A stretch of DNA of 64,000 nt, taken from Chryseobacterium phosphatilyticum. GTDB taxonomy: Bacteria; Bacteroidota; Bacteroidia; Flavobacteriales; Weeksellaceae. The stretch is taken from assembly GCF_002899825.2 (NCBI RefSeq), contig NZ_PPED02000003.1, forward strand, positions 62,001 to 126,000, read 5' to 3'. Positions 26,994-35,525 of this stretch are shown here, piece after piece. Every line of letters begins with the position of its first letter. The stretch's first letter is position 1. Below the pieces are notes generated by a model that was given only the letters and a program-made list of their open reading frames with translations, ran no database searches and was not told where the DNA came from. The translations under genes and the position numbers were made by a program.

Positions 26994-27977
26994 TTATCCG
27001 TGTAATTGTTTCCAGATCGCATCTTTCAATTCGACAAGACCTTCTCCTGTAACTCCTGAAAAGAATAAAGGTTGTTTATTTTCAGGAAATTCAGCGGAAA
27101 TCTCTTTTTTCAGTTCATCATCCAAAAGGTCAGATTTGGAAACTGAAATAATAAAATCCTTATCCATAAGTTCAGGGTTATATTCCTTCAATTCATTTTC
27201 AAGAATTTTAAACTCCTGGTAATGATCTTCAGAATCTGCCGGAATTAAGAATAAAAGGATAGAGTTTCTTTCAATATGTCTTAAAAACCTATGTCCTAAA
27301 CCTTTTCCTTCAGCCGCTCCTTCAATGATTCCTGGAATATCAGCCATCACAAATGATTTGTAATTTCTATAGTCTACAATACCAAGATTGGGAGTCAAAG
27401 TGGTAAAAGCATAATTGGCAATTTTAGGCTTAGCAGCAGAAACAGAAGCTAGAAGTGTAGATTTTCCGGCATTCGGGAATCCTACTAATCCTACATCCGC
27501 CAAAATTTTAAGCTCGAAAATAATATAGCCTTCCTCGCCATCCATTCCGGGTTGAGCATATCTTGGAGTCTGATTGGTTGAGGATTTGAAATGCTCGTTT
27601 CCTTTTCCGCCTTTTCCACCATGCATCAAAATGATTTCCTGCTTATCTTCAAGGATTTCTCCGATAATTTCACCGTCTTCATTTTTAGCAATACTCCCAA
27701 TAGGAACATCGATATAAATATCAGAACCGTCAGCTCCGGTCAACTGGTTTTTCGCTCCGTTTTCACCACGCTCCGCTTTTATGTGACGGGTGTATCGAAG
27801 GGGTAGTAAAGTCCATTCCTGAGCATTTCCTCTCATAATGACGTGGCCTCCACGACCTCCGTCACCTCCGTCAGGGCCTCCTTTAGGAATATACTTTTCA
27901 CGGCGAAGGTGTGCAGAACCTGCTCCTCCGTGTCCGCTTTTACAATGGATTTTTACGTAATCTACAAAGTTAGACAT
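26994..27977 (-). CDS. obg: GTPase Obg/CgtA
   Basis: The 327-residue GTPase begins with the glycine-rich Obg domain (residues 1-158: [34 protein letters not shown]). The G domain follows with G1 [12 protein letters not shown]3 DIPGIIEGA and G4-like SKSDLL. The C-terminal OCT domain of some Obg proteins is missing, as usual in Bacteroidetes. Obg binds the 50S subunit late in assembly and links it to growth state. It is followed by a terminator and lies 64 bases downstream of adk on the same strand. Confidence 0.95.
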   Translation of the reverse strand: MSNFVDYVKIHCKSGHGGAGSAHLRREKYIPKGGPDGGDGGRGGHVIMRGNAQEWTLLPLRYTRHIKAERGENGAKNQLTGADGSDIYIDVPIGSIAKNEDGEIIGEILEDKQEIILMHGGKGGKGNEHFKSSTNQTPRYAQPGMDGEEGYIIFELKILADVGLVGFPNAGKSTLLASVSAAKPKIANYAFTTLTPNLGIVDYRNYKSFVMADIPGIIEGAAEGKGLGHRFLRHIERNSILLFLIPADSEDHYQEFKILENELKEYNPELMDKDFIISVSKSDLLDDELKKEISAEFPENKQPLFFSGVTGEGLVELKDAIWKQLHG

Positions 27978-28041
27978 ATAGTTTGTGTTGCAAGATGCAA
28001 GCTATGAGACAAAATTTGCTGTCCCGTATCCTGAATCTCGA

Positions 28042-28620
28042 TTATTTAATTTTCTCTACTTCAGCGAAAAGCTTCTGGGAAATCTCATCAATTCCTCCCA
28101 CGCCGTTGATCTCTACATATTTCCCCTGCTGCTTATAAAGCTCGGCTACTTCTGCTGTTTTAGTATAATATTCTTTAATTCTATTTTCGATGATCTCTAC
28201 ATTGCTGTCGTCTGATCTTCCACTGGTTTCGCCTCTTTTCAGAAGTCTTTCAACCAGAATTTTATCCTCTACCACTAAAGAAAGACAGATGTCAATCTCG
28301 TCATTGAGTTCTTCTTTAACAATTTTCTCCAAAGCCTCTGTCTGAGCAGTAGTTCTTGGATATCCGTCAAAAATAAAACCGTTGGTATCTGTCGGTTTTC
28401 TGATTTCATCAATCAGCATATCTGTTGTTACCTGATCCGGAACCAATTCTCCCTTATCGATGTATGATTTAGCTAATTTTCCAAGTTCGGTATCATTTTT
28501 CATGTTATATCTGAAAAGATCACCAGTTGAAACCTGCTTTAAATTGAATTTCTCGATTAGATTCTGAGCTTGTGTTCCTTTTCCACTTCCTGGAGGGCCG
28601 AACAGAACAATGTTTATCAT
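28042..28620 (-). CDS. adk: Adenylate kinase
   Basis: This 192-residue enzyme carries the P-loop GPPGSGKGTQ at residues 8-17, the AMP-binding STGDLFRYN, and FDGYPRTTAQTEAL. The LID is the short form (LLKRGETSGRSDDSN), without zinc-binding cysteines, typical of Bacteroidetes. It interconverts ATP+AMP and 2 ADP. Neighbours obg (downstream) and the phosphoribosyltransferase gene (upstream) share its strand, a common Flavobacteriia arrangement. Confidence 0.95.
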   Translation of the reverse strand: MINIVLFGPPGSGKGTQAQNLIEKFNLKQVSTGDLFRYNMKNDTELGKLAKSYIDKGELVPDQVTTDMLIDEIRKPTDTNGFIFDGYPRTTAQTEALEKIVKEELNDEIDICLSLVVEDKILVERLLKRGETSGRSDDSNVEIIENRIKEYYTKTAEVAELYKQQGKYVEINGVGGIDEISQKLFAEVEKIK

Positions 28621-28761
28621 AATGTTGATTCGCTGCCAGCGATTGGCATTTTGCTTTTAGCAACTTGCTTTTTTTGCTTTTAGCTTTTTTTAGTTAATAT
28701 TTTACTTTTTTAGATATTGATTTAAAAGCTAATAGCCAAAAGCTAGAAGCTAATAGCCATT
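28621..28761. repeat. Intergenic AGC-rich palindromic repeat between hpt and adk
   Basis: The 141-base gap contains GCTTTTAGCAACTTGC and GCTTTTAGC on one side, and AAAGCTAATAGCCAAAAGCT and GAAGCTAATAGCC on the other. These can fold back on each other. Similar low-complexity AAAGCTAA-like filler is common between genes in this group; I do not assign a function. Confidence 0.4.
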
Positions 28762-29316
28762 TTAATGGTTAATTTGTCCGTCTTCTAATTGGTACAGATT
28801 AGGTAGGTTTCTTCCCAATTCATCATAATCCAATCCATAGCCAAGGACAAATTTATTTGGAATTTCCTTCCCAATATAATCCAACTTGAAATCCTTTTGA
28901 TAAATCTCAGGTTTCAATAAGAAACTTGCCAGTTTTACAGATTTAGGACGTTGGGTTTCTTTGAAATATTTAAAAAGACTTTCCACTGTGTTTCCTGTAT
29001 CAACGATGTCTTCTACAAGAATGATGTGGCGGTCTTTTACCTCTTTAGTCAATTCCATTTTCTGATAAACAATCCCCGTAGATTCTGTTCCTACGTAAGA
29101 ACTCATTTGAATGAAAGCAATTTCGCATTCACCCGGGTAATATTTTAAAAGATCTGAAAAGAACATGATTACCCCATTCAATACTCCTATGAAAACAGGA
29201 ACTTCATCCTTGTAATCTTCATAAATTCTTAACGCTGTCTCTTTTACAATTTCCTGAATTTCGGCATCCTTCAAATAAGGAACGAAAGTTTTGTCGTGAA
29301 CTTTAATGCTTTCCAT
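28762..29316 (-). CDS. hpt: Hypoxanthine/purine phosphoribosyltransferase
   Basis: The enzyme has 184 residues if started at the ATG at 29316. A longer frame from a TTG at 29361 is rejected because a promoter (-7 box TAACTTTG at 29335-29342, -33 TTG at 29359-29361) lies inside that extension. The PRPP-binding motif HIILVEDIVDTGNTVE is clear, as are FIGVLNGVIMFFSDLL and LDYIGKEIPNKFVLGYGLDY with the purine-binding tail. It salvages hypoxanthine and guanine to IMP and GMP using PRPP. It is the first gene of the hpt-adk-obg run. Confidence 0.92.
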   Translation of the reverse strand: MESIKVHDKTFVPYLKDAEIQEIVKETALRIYEDYKDEVPVFIGVLNGVIMFFSDLLKYYPGECEIAFIQMSSYVGTESTGIVYQKMELTKEVKDRHIILVEDIVDTGNTVESLFKYFKETQRPKSVKLASFLLKPEIYQKDFKLDYIGKEIPNKFVLGYGLDYDELGRNLPNLYQLEDGQINH

Positions 29317-29334
29317 AAAATTTTTAGTAGGAGG

Positions 29335-29361
29335 CAAAGTTACGGATTTTTGATTTTTCAA
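29335..29361 (-). promoter_or_regulatory. Promoter of hpt
   Basis: The -7 box TAACTTTG (29335-29342) and -33 TTG (29359-29361) are 16 bases apart on the minus strand. The distance from the -7 box to the ATG at 29316 is 18 bases. This pair decides the start of hpt. Confidence 0.6.
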
Positions 29362-29370
29362 TAAAATCTT

Positions 29371-29403
29371 TTTGTGTTTAATCCCGTATTTGTACTATAT
29401 TTG
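29371..29403 (+). promoter_or_regulatory. Promoter of the ABC-F gene
   Basis: The -33 TTTG (29371-29374) and -7 TATATTTG (29396-29403) are separated by 21 bases. Transcription should start near 29408-29411, leaving a leader of about 100 bases before the ATG at 29512. Confidence 0.6.
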
Positions 29404-29514
29404 TTCTTTCAAAACCCATCAATACAGACATGTAGGATATAATTTCTTTCAGATTCAATAAGACAGTAACCGACAAGTTACTGGTGTTTAACCATTATTA
29501 AGAAAGAAATTATG
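29404..29514 (+). promoter_or_regulatory. Structured 5' leader, candidate translational attenuator of the ABC-F gene
   Basis: Three nested inverted repeats are seen. The outer one pairs ATAATTTCTTTC (29439-29450) perfectly with GAAAGAAATTAT (29502-29513), so it covers the bases just upstream of the start and the first two bases of the ATG at 29512. A middle one pairs AATAA (29457-29461) with TTATT (29495-29499). The inner one is a seven-base hairpin CAGTAAC / GTTACTG (29464-29470, 29477-29483) with loop CGACAA. A start-stop pair ATGTAG sits at 29430-29435 just before the outer arm. This layout would hide the start codon until something opens the structure, as in antibiotic-induced control of resistance ABC-F genes. 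The mechanism is inferred. Confidence 0.6.
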
Positions 29515-31101
29515 ATTTTATTACAAAATATATCCTTTGGGTTTCCGGGAGGAGATCTCTTATTTAATCATACCAATTTATCCATACCATCTCAAACCAA
29601 ATCAGCATTGGTAGGGAGTAATGGCATGGGAAAATCTACCTTGCTGAAAATTATTGCTCATGAATTAAAGCCGTTAAACGGAATTATAAATACTCAGGGG
29701 AATATTTTTTATGTACCCCAAATGTTTGGGAATTTTAATCATCTCACTATTGCAGAATGTCTGAAAATAGACGAAAAGCTGCAGGCTCTTGAGAAAATTA
29801 CAAATGGAGAAATAGACGAAAAGCTTTTTGAAACGTTAAATGATGACTGGGATATTGAAGAACGTTCTCAAGCGGCACTACAATACTGGGGATTGAAAGA
29901 TTTTGAACTGACACAAAAGTTGGATGCATTAAGCGGTGGGCAAAAGACCAAAATATTTCTGTCCGGAATTCAAATCAACGAACCGGATATCATTATATTG
30001 GATGAGCCTACCAATCATCTGGATCTTGAAGGAAGAAAATTATTATATGATCTGATCGCCAAAAACCATGCAACAATTGTTATTGTAAGCCACGACAGAA
30101 CATTGTTAAATCTTGTTGATACCATTTTTGAACTAAGTAATCAGGGAATTGCTACTTATGGAGGGAACTATGATTTCTATGCAGAACAGAAGCTTGTAGA
30201 GGAAGAAGCCTTACACAATGATATTCATGCTAAAGAAAGGGCATTGAAAAAAGCAAAAGAGAAAGAACGGGAAACAATGGAGCGCAAGCAAAAATTGGAT
30301 GCGAAAGGAAAACAAAAGCAGGAAAAATCAGGGGTTGCCAGAATTATGATGAATACGTTGCGAAATAACGCAGAAAAAAACACATCAAAATTAAAAAGTG
30401 TTCATGCTGAAAAGATTGGTGGAATCTCTGGCGACTTGAGGGATTTGCGTTCGTCTCTGAAAAATTCAGATCAGATGAAAGTAAACTTCAATGATTCCGG
30501 CTTACATTCCGGTAAAATTTTAATTGCTGCAGAAGAAATTAATTATAAGTATAATGCGGAACAACTTTGGAAAGAAGATATCAATATTGAAATTCGCAGC
30601 GGAGACAGAATTTCTGTTAAAGGTTCAAATGGATCAGGAAAAACAACTTTAATAAAGGTATTGCTGGGAAACTTTAAACCCTCCAAAGGAAAACTGACCA
30701 GAGCAGAATTTAATAGCATCTATATAGATCAGGAATATTCTTTAATTGCTAATGATTCAACGATTAATGAATTTGTTCATACTTTCAACGACAATGCTTT
30801 ACCGGAATCAGAAATAAAAACTTTATTATCCAGGTTTTTATTTAGAAAAGAAACCTGGAACAAGAAATGTGCAGTTCTGAGCGGAGGAGAGAGACTGAGA
30901 TTACTTTTATGTGGTCTTTCTATAAGTAATAAGGCCCCGGATTTGATTATTCTTGATGAACCGACGAATAACCTGGATTTGCAAAACATCGAAATTCTGA
31001 CAAATTCTATCAAAGATTATCAAGGGACTCTGCTGGTCATTTCCCATGATAAAACCTTTTTAGAGGAAATCGTCATTGACAGGGAGCTGATTTTATCCTG
31101 A
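29512..31101 (+). CDS. ABC-F family ATPase (ribosome-acting; possible antibiotic-resistance type)
   Basis: The 529-residue protein has two ABC cassettes with no membrane segments. Walker A motifs are GSNGMGKSTLL (near residue 36) and GSNGSGKTTLI. Signatures are LSGGQKTKIFLSG and LSGGERLRLLLCG; Walker B motifs are IIILDEPTNHLDLEG and LIILDEPTNNLDL. Between the cassettes is a long charged linker (ERALKKAKEKERETMERKQK and onward), the P-site tRNA interaction helix of ABC-F proteins. These proteins bind the ribosomal E site; some displace macrolide, lincosamide or pleuromutilin drugs. The long structured leader points to inducible protection. Substrate drug class cannot be read from sequence alone. 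Confidence 0.9.
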   Translation: MILLQNISFGFPGGDLLFNHTNLSIPSQTKSALVGSNGMGKSTLLKIIAHELKPLNGIINTQGNIFYVPQMFGNFNHLTIAECLKIDEKLQALEKITNGEIDEKLFETLNDDWDIEERSQAALQYWGLKDFELTQKLDALSGGQKTKIFLSGIQINEPDIIILDEPTNHLDLEGRKLLYDLIAKNHATIVIVSHDRTLLNLVDTIFELSNQGIATYGGNYDFYAEQKLVEEEALHNDIHAKERALKKAKEKERETMERKQKLDAKGKQKQEKSGVARIMMNTLRNNAEKNTSKLKSVHAEKIGGISGDLRDLRSSLKNSDQMKVNFNDSGLHSGKILIAAEEINYKYNAEQLWKEDINIEIRSGDRISVKGSNGSGKTTLIKVLLGNFKPSKGKLTRAEFNSIYIDQEYSLIANDSTINEFVHTFNDNALPESEIKTLLSRFLFRKETWNKKCAVLSGGERLRLLLCGLSISNKAPDLIILDEPTNNLDLQNIEILTNSIKDYQGTLLVISHDKTFLEEIVIDRELILS

Positions 31102-31130
31102 ATGCAATGAATACAGAATAGAAATTCAAT

Positions 31131-31155
31131 AAGGGCAGGCTTTAGCCGCCCTTTT
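31131..31155 (+). terminator. Terminator after the ABC-F gene
   Basis: AAGGGC / GCCCTT with inner GGC / GCC around TTTA forms a hairpin followed by TTTATAG. Confidence 0.65.
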
Positions 31156-31232
31156 ATAGTAAGATACGATTCTCCATTGACTTTAGCCAAAACCTATGAT
31201 ATTAAGACAACGGGATTATGTATGAGTAGAGA

Positions 31233-31751
31233 CTATTTTTTTGTCTTTTTGATGGCATCAAGGTAAATCTTCTTGATACTGTTCTTTTCCTCTTTTTCAC
31301 TAATGTTTTCAAGAGTCGGAAGGAGTGTTACATTACGTTTGGTTTTTAATTTTAGAATTTCTCCCAATGCAAATGCAGCACTCCAGCGAACGACCGTTCC
31401 CTCATGCTCTGTGTTGGCAATAAGACTGGAGATAGCCAGATCAAGTTTTTCAGTAAATAAATGGGCTGTATTACCAATCACCTTGGCACTTTCCCATTTT
31501 ATTCTGGGTGCTTTTTCTGTGAGGGTATGGGTTATAAAGGTGAATGCAGTTTCATCTGCTAGGTTAGGATTGTGTTTCGTTGCATATTCCATGGCTTCGA
31601 TGCAGGTTGCCTTTACGGGATCCTTTGATTTTTCGGCAAAAGCAATTAATTCATCAACAGGTAATGAGGTCTCAATAATCCATTTGCTGATGATTTCTGT
31701 TTTTTCCTTTGATTTTGTCGTCTTGTCTTTAAAAAGCTCTTCTATGGTCAT
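31233..31751 (-). CDS. HEAT-repeat domain protein
   Basis: The 172-residue all-helical protein contains ARM/HEAT-like helix pairs such as DPVKATCIEAMEYATKHNPN, KWESAKVIGNTAHLF and VVRWSAAFALGEILKL. The last of these fits the HEAT consensus (VRWxAAxALGxI). No signal or membrane segment is present. Such small proteins serve as binding scaffolds; no partner is evident. It precedes the hydrolase gene in position but lies downstream of it in transcription, with 48 bases between. Confidence 0.75.
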   Translation of the reverse strand: MTIEELFKDKTTKSKEKTEIISKWIIETSLPVDELIAFAEKSKDPVKATCIEAMEYATKHNPNLADETAFTFITHTLTEKAPRIKWESAKVIGNTAHLFTEKLDLAISSLIANTEHEGTVVRWSAAFALGEILKLKTKRNVTLLPTLENISEKEEKNSIKKIYLDAIKKTKK

Positions 31752-31799
31752 GATGTTAATTTTGTTTTTTAGGTGTCATAAATTAGGATCTGTAAAAAT

Positions 31800-32732
31800 C
31801 TATTGACAATGTTTGAAAATCCATTCACCAATATGTTGAAGAACGGTATCTCTGATTTCTTCATTCAGAATCTCATGTCTCATATTGGGATAGAGCGTGA
31901 TGTTAATATTCTGAAATCCATCAGATTGTAAATGCTCTGCAGTATATATTACTCCTTTCCCAAAATCACCAATCGGGTCATTATGCCCACTGACAAACAA
32001 AAAAGGAAAGGATTTAGAAATTGAAGATGCCCAATTTCTGGCTGTGGCTTTTTTATACACCGTAAATAAAGTATAAAATGCATTGTTGGTAAAAGGTATT
32101 CCACAAAGATCATCCTTTTCAAATTCCTGTCTGTTCTTAGGGTTAATACTCAGCCAGCTCGTATCACTGAAGTCTTTATCCTTTTTAAACTGCTTATTAT
32201 TGACTTTCGTAAAAACAGAGTTTAATATAGTACGATGATGAGGAGCAATAAAATTTGCCAATGATAAATATCCTTTTAACAAGCTGATGCCTGGTAATGG
32301 ACCGCCGGTACCGGTAATGATCGCACCGGTAAAATTTTGGGATGACCTCTGAAGAAGACATCGGGTGATAAAAGATCCCATAGAATGACCAAGAATAAAA
32401 TGCGGAACATCAGGATACTTTCCGGAAAGATAATCCGCCATCATTTCTGTATCAACAATTAATCTTTCATAAGGTTTACTAAGTTGGAAAAAGCCAATAT
32501 CTTTTTTCTTTCTTACTGATCTTCCATGACCTAAATGATCATAGGTCAATACAGCTACTCCCTGACGGGCAAAATACTCTGCTATTTCAGTGTATCTTCC
32601 ACTGTGTTCCTGCATACCATGAACAATTAACAGCGTTGCTTTGGTTGTTTCCGGTGAAAATAAGGTAAAGAAAAGCTTGGATTCACTATTGATATTAGAC
32701 GGTAGATATGCTGATTTTGAAGATGAAATCAT
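31800..32732 (-). CDS. Alpha/beta hydrolase, monoacylglycerol-lipase-like
   Basis: The 310-residue hydrolase has the oxyanion-hole block LLIVHGMQEHSGRYTEIAEY and LTYDHLGHGRS, the nucleophile elbow ILGHSMGSFITR, then a catalytic Asp in FVSGHNDPIGDFG and His in YPNMRHEILNE. The Hydrolase_4/lysophospholipase layout and DHxGHG strip are typical of monoacylglycerol lipases. No signal peptide is present. It is followed downstream by the HEAT-repeat gene and preceded by a secreted hypothetical protein 19 bases away, so all three may be cotranscribed. Confidence 0.87.
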   Translation of the reverse strand: MISSSKSAYLPSNINSESKLFFTLFSPETTKATLLIVHGMQEHSGRYTEIAEYFARQGVAVLTYDHLGHGRSVRKKKDIGFFQLSKPYERLIVDTEMMADYLSGKYPDVPHFILGHSMGSFITRCLLQRSSQNFTGAIITGTGGPLPGISLLKGYLSLANFIAPHHRTILNSVFTKVNNKQFKKDKDFSDTSWLSINPKNRQEFEKDDLCGIPFTNNAFYTLFTVYKKATARNWASSISKSFPFLFVSGHNDPIGDFGKGVIYTAEHLQSDGFQNINITLYPNMRHEILNEEIRDTVLQHIGEWIFKHCQ

Positions 32733-32751
32733 AACAGTTACAGGTATTATA

Positions 32752-33345
32752 TTATTTTATCTCAATGTCAGGAATTTTGAATTTTCCAACAGTTTCTATA
32801 AGTCTGGACGAGTTGCTTTTTAAATTATTGAAGAAAGCGTCCATATTTTCATCGTATCCTCTTTCACTTACAGCGAAAAGTAAGACTCCTCGGTTATTGT
32901 TTTGGGTGATTAGTTTATAACGGTAAACATTCCTTTCTGCGATCAATATTTCTTTACCGTCTTTTGAATTTTCACTGATCAGAAAATCTAATATGTACTC
33001 TCCATCCTTTTCAAAAACTTTATAATTAACAACTGGATTGACCTTTTTCATTTTTTCAAGTTCACTTACTTTTTGATCAATAACATCAGTAATACTGAAA
33101 TCTCCTTTTATGAAGTCAATTAAAATCATACTGTTATACCTGTTTACATTTTCATCAGAACTTACGTACTCCTGTTTGAAATAATTTTCATTCGGATGGG
33201 AGCTCCATACCAGATTATATACCTTTTGCCCCAGATGGATTGGTCCGGGAATATTTAAATAGTCATTTGCCTTTTCAGCTTTACTCTGAGCTTGTAAAAA
33301 GAATACCGGTGCAAGCAGAAATAAGATCAAAAATTTAAATTTCAT
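32752..33345 (-). CDS. Secreted hypothetical protein
   Basis: The 197-residue protein has a signal peptide (MKFKFLILFLLAPVFFLQAQ). The mature part has no family I recognise: VYNLVWSSHPNENYFKQEYV and ERNVYRYKLITQNNNRGVLL are typical. It is probably periplasmic. It heads a possible three-gene operon with the lipase-like gene 19 bases downstream, so a role in lipid handling is possible but unproven. Confidence 0.65.
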   Translation of the reverse strand: MKFKFLILFLLAPVFFLQAQSKAEKANDYLNIPGPIHLGQKVYNLVWSSHPNENYFKQEYVSSDENVNRYNSMILIDFIKGDFSITDVIDQKVSELEKMKKVNPVVNYKVFEKDGEYILDFLISENSKDGKEILIAERNVYRYKLITQNNNRGVLLFAVSERGYDENMDAFFNNLKSNSSRLIETVGKFKIPDIEIK

Positions 33346-33472
33346 CAGTTAGGGTTTGAATTTTCTAGTAAATATAATTGATTTAAAGAAAATATAATGT
33401 ATAATTTATATTAATAATATGAGTTTTAAACCCATGATTTCCACCCCATCCAAAAATAAAATTCATTCATAA

Positions 33473-33504
33473 TTTGCCCACCCAGTTTTTTAAAAGTAAT
33501 TTTG
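33473..33504 (+). promoter_or_regulatory. Promoter of purA
   Basis: The -33 TTTG (33473-33476) and -7 TAATTTTG (33497-33504) have a 20-base spacer, a near-ideal Bacteroidetes promoter. The ATG follows 26 bases later at 33531. Confidence 0.65.
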
Positions 33505-33530
33505 CACGAATCTTAAAACAAAAGTAAAAT

Positions 33531-34817
33531 ATGTCAACTTATGTAGTTGTAGGTCTTCAGTACGGAGATGAAGGCAAAGGAAAAATAACGGATGTTTTAT
33601 CAGCAAAATCGGACTATGTGGTACGTTTCCAGGGTGGAGACAACGCTGGTCACACCGTTTATGTTGGTGAGGAAAAATTCGTTTTACACCTTCTTCCTTC
33701 AGGAGTTCTTCAATGCAAAGGGAAATGTATCATTGCGAACGGAGTAGTGGTAAACCCTAAATCTTTCATTAAAGAAGTGAATCAGATCGAGAGCAAAGGC
33801 TTAAGAACAGATCACATTTTTATCAGTAGAAGAGCGCATGTGATCATGCCTTACCACATCCTTTTGGATACTTACCGTGAAGAGGAACACGGAGGAACTC
33901 AGATCGGAACTACCAAAAAAGGAATCGGACCTTGTTATGAAGATAAAATAGCAAGAGTGGGAATCAGAATGGTAGACCTTCTTAATCCTGAAATTTTAAG
34001 AGATAAAATTGAGAAAAACTTAAAAGTTAAGAACTCTCTATTTGAAAAATATTACGGAAAACCTGTTTTGGATGTTGAAGAAATCTATAACGAGTTTTTA
34101 GAAATCGGAAAACAACTTCAGGACAGAATCGTTGATACTGAATTAGAATTAAACGAAGCTATTCAGGAAGGAAAAAATGTATTGTTCGAAGGAGCTCAGG
34201 CATTAATGTTGGATATTGATTTCGGTACTTACCCGTACGTAACTTCATCTTCTCCGTCTACAGGAGGAGTATGCTCAGGAGCTGGTGTACCACCAACTTC
34301 ACTTCAAAATCTTATCGGGGTTGCAAAAGCATACTGTACAAGAGTAGGTAACGGGCCATTCCCATCAGAATTGGATAACGAGCTGGGAGAAAAAATCAGA
34401 CAAATCGGTGGTGAGTTTGGAGCTACAACTGGTAGACCAAGAAGAACAGGTTGGCTAGACCTTGTTTCTTTAAAACATGCTTGTATGATTAATGGGATCA
34501 ATAACCTGGTTATTACAAAACTAGACGTTCTTACAGGGATTGAGAACCTCAAAATTGTTACTCATTACAAGACTGAGGACGGAAAAATTATTGATTATTT
34601 CACTTCATCAACAGAAAAATTATATAACTACGAGCCAATCTACCAGGATTTACCGGGTTGGGAAGAAGATATTACTAAGGCAAGAAGTTATGATGAGCTT
34701 CCTGCAAATGCTCAAAAGTATATTGAGTTTATCGAGGAATATTTAGGAATCAATGTATATTTGGTTTCTGTAGGACCTGAAAGAAGTCAGAACATCATCA
34801 GAAAAGAATTATTCTAA
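33531..34817 (+). CDS. purA: Adenylosuccinate synthase
   Basis: The 428-residue enzyme catalyses IMP + aspartate + GTP to adenylosuccinate, the first step from IMP to AMP. Sequence marks are VVGLQYGDEGKGKITDVLS at residues 6-24 (P-loop), GGDNAGHTV, the catalytic IGTTKKGIGPCYEDK, TYPYVTSSSPSTGG and TGRPRRTGWLDLV. Length is standard. The gene is monocistronic with a clean promoter and terminator. Together with hpt and adk nearby it forms a purine-nucleotide neighbourhood. Confidence 0.96.
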   Translation: MSTYVVVGLQYGDEGKGKITDVLSAKSDYVVRFQGGDNAGHTVYVGEEKFVLHLLPSGVLQCKGKCIIANGVVVNPKSFIKEVNQIESKGLRTDHIFISRRAHVIMPYHILLDTYREEEHGGTQIGTTKKGIGPCYEDKIARVGIRMVDLLNPEILRDKIEKNLKVKNSLFEKYYGKPVLDVEEIYNEFLEIGKQLQDRIVDTELELNEAIQEGKNVLFEGAQALMLDIDFGTYPYVTSSSPSTGGVCSGAGVPPTSLQNLIGVAKAYCTRVGNGPFPSELDNELGEKIRQIGGEFGATTGRPRRTGWLDLVSLKHACMINGINNLVITKLDVLTGIENLKIVTHYKTEDGKIIDYFTSSTEKLYNYEPIYQDLPGWEEDITKARSYDELPANAQKYIEFIEEYLGINVYLVSVGPERSQNIIRKELF

Positions 34818-34838
34818 TATTCTTAGACTATAAAATAA

Positions 34839-34868
34839 GAAAGAGGCTGTCATTTGACGGTCTCTTTT
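34839..34868 (+). terminator. Terminator after purA
   Basis: AAAGAG-G-CTGTC and GACGG-T-CTCTTT form an imperfect hairpin with loop ATTT, ending in a run of T. Confidence 0.65.
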
Positions 34869-34989
34869 TTTGGTTAAAATTAATGAATGTTCGCTTTCTT
34901 TGACAGGTAATTCCAGTTTTGAATTTTTATATGGTTTTAAAATCTTTATTTGCTGAAATCCTCTTATATTTAATATTAATTTTAATCCA

Positions 34990-35277
34990 ATGGAAGAAAA
35001 TCAAATACCCCAGCCTTTTCTGGATAATATTGTGATCAGTTTATATTTTACCATTGCATATGCTGTTTTGATTGCTGTTTACCTGGCTTTGCCGTTCAAT
35101 GTAAGTTCTGATTTTGTACTGATTATGTTTATTGCCTGCAGTTTGATTTTTAGTATAGGAGCGATTTATTTTGCCGCTAAGAGTTATTCAAAGACAAAGA
35201 TCAGTAGTTTTATTCTGATTGTTATTAATGCTTTGGGATTATTGATTCCACTTGCACTTCTTCTTATGCTTATATAA
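34990..35277 (+). CDS. Small integral membrane protein
   Basis: The 95-residue protein has three or four hydrophobic segments (LYFTIAYAVLIAVYLALPF, FVLIMFIACSLIFSIGAIYF, FILIVINALGLLIPLALLL). No family is recognised. It has its own intergenic spacing on both sides and no obvious operon partner. Coding status rests on the well-formed membrane pattern. Confidence 0.6.
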   Translation: MEENQIPQPFLDNIVISLYFTIAYAVLIAVYLALPFNVSSDFVLIMFIACSLIFSIGAIYFAAKSYSKTKISSFILIVINALGLLIPLALLLMLI

Positions 35278-35525
35278 TCTTTACCAAGCTATTACTCTGT
35301 TGTTTTGGGGGGATATTCTTGTTTGATTTTATGAAACATAGATCTGTTTTTACCTATAAACTTTCTATTTGTAAATGTTAAAATTTACACATTGTCATAA
35401 AATTTTATAATATTATGTTGTTTTGATAAAATTATGGCAGATATTTTGATATTGAAACATTGCTTATCGATAAGAACTAACAAAACTAATAATCACATTT
35501 TAACAGTTTAAAAAAAGAAGTAGTG

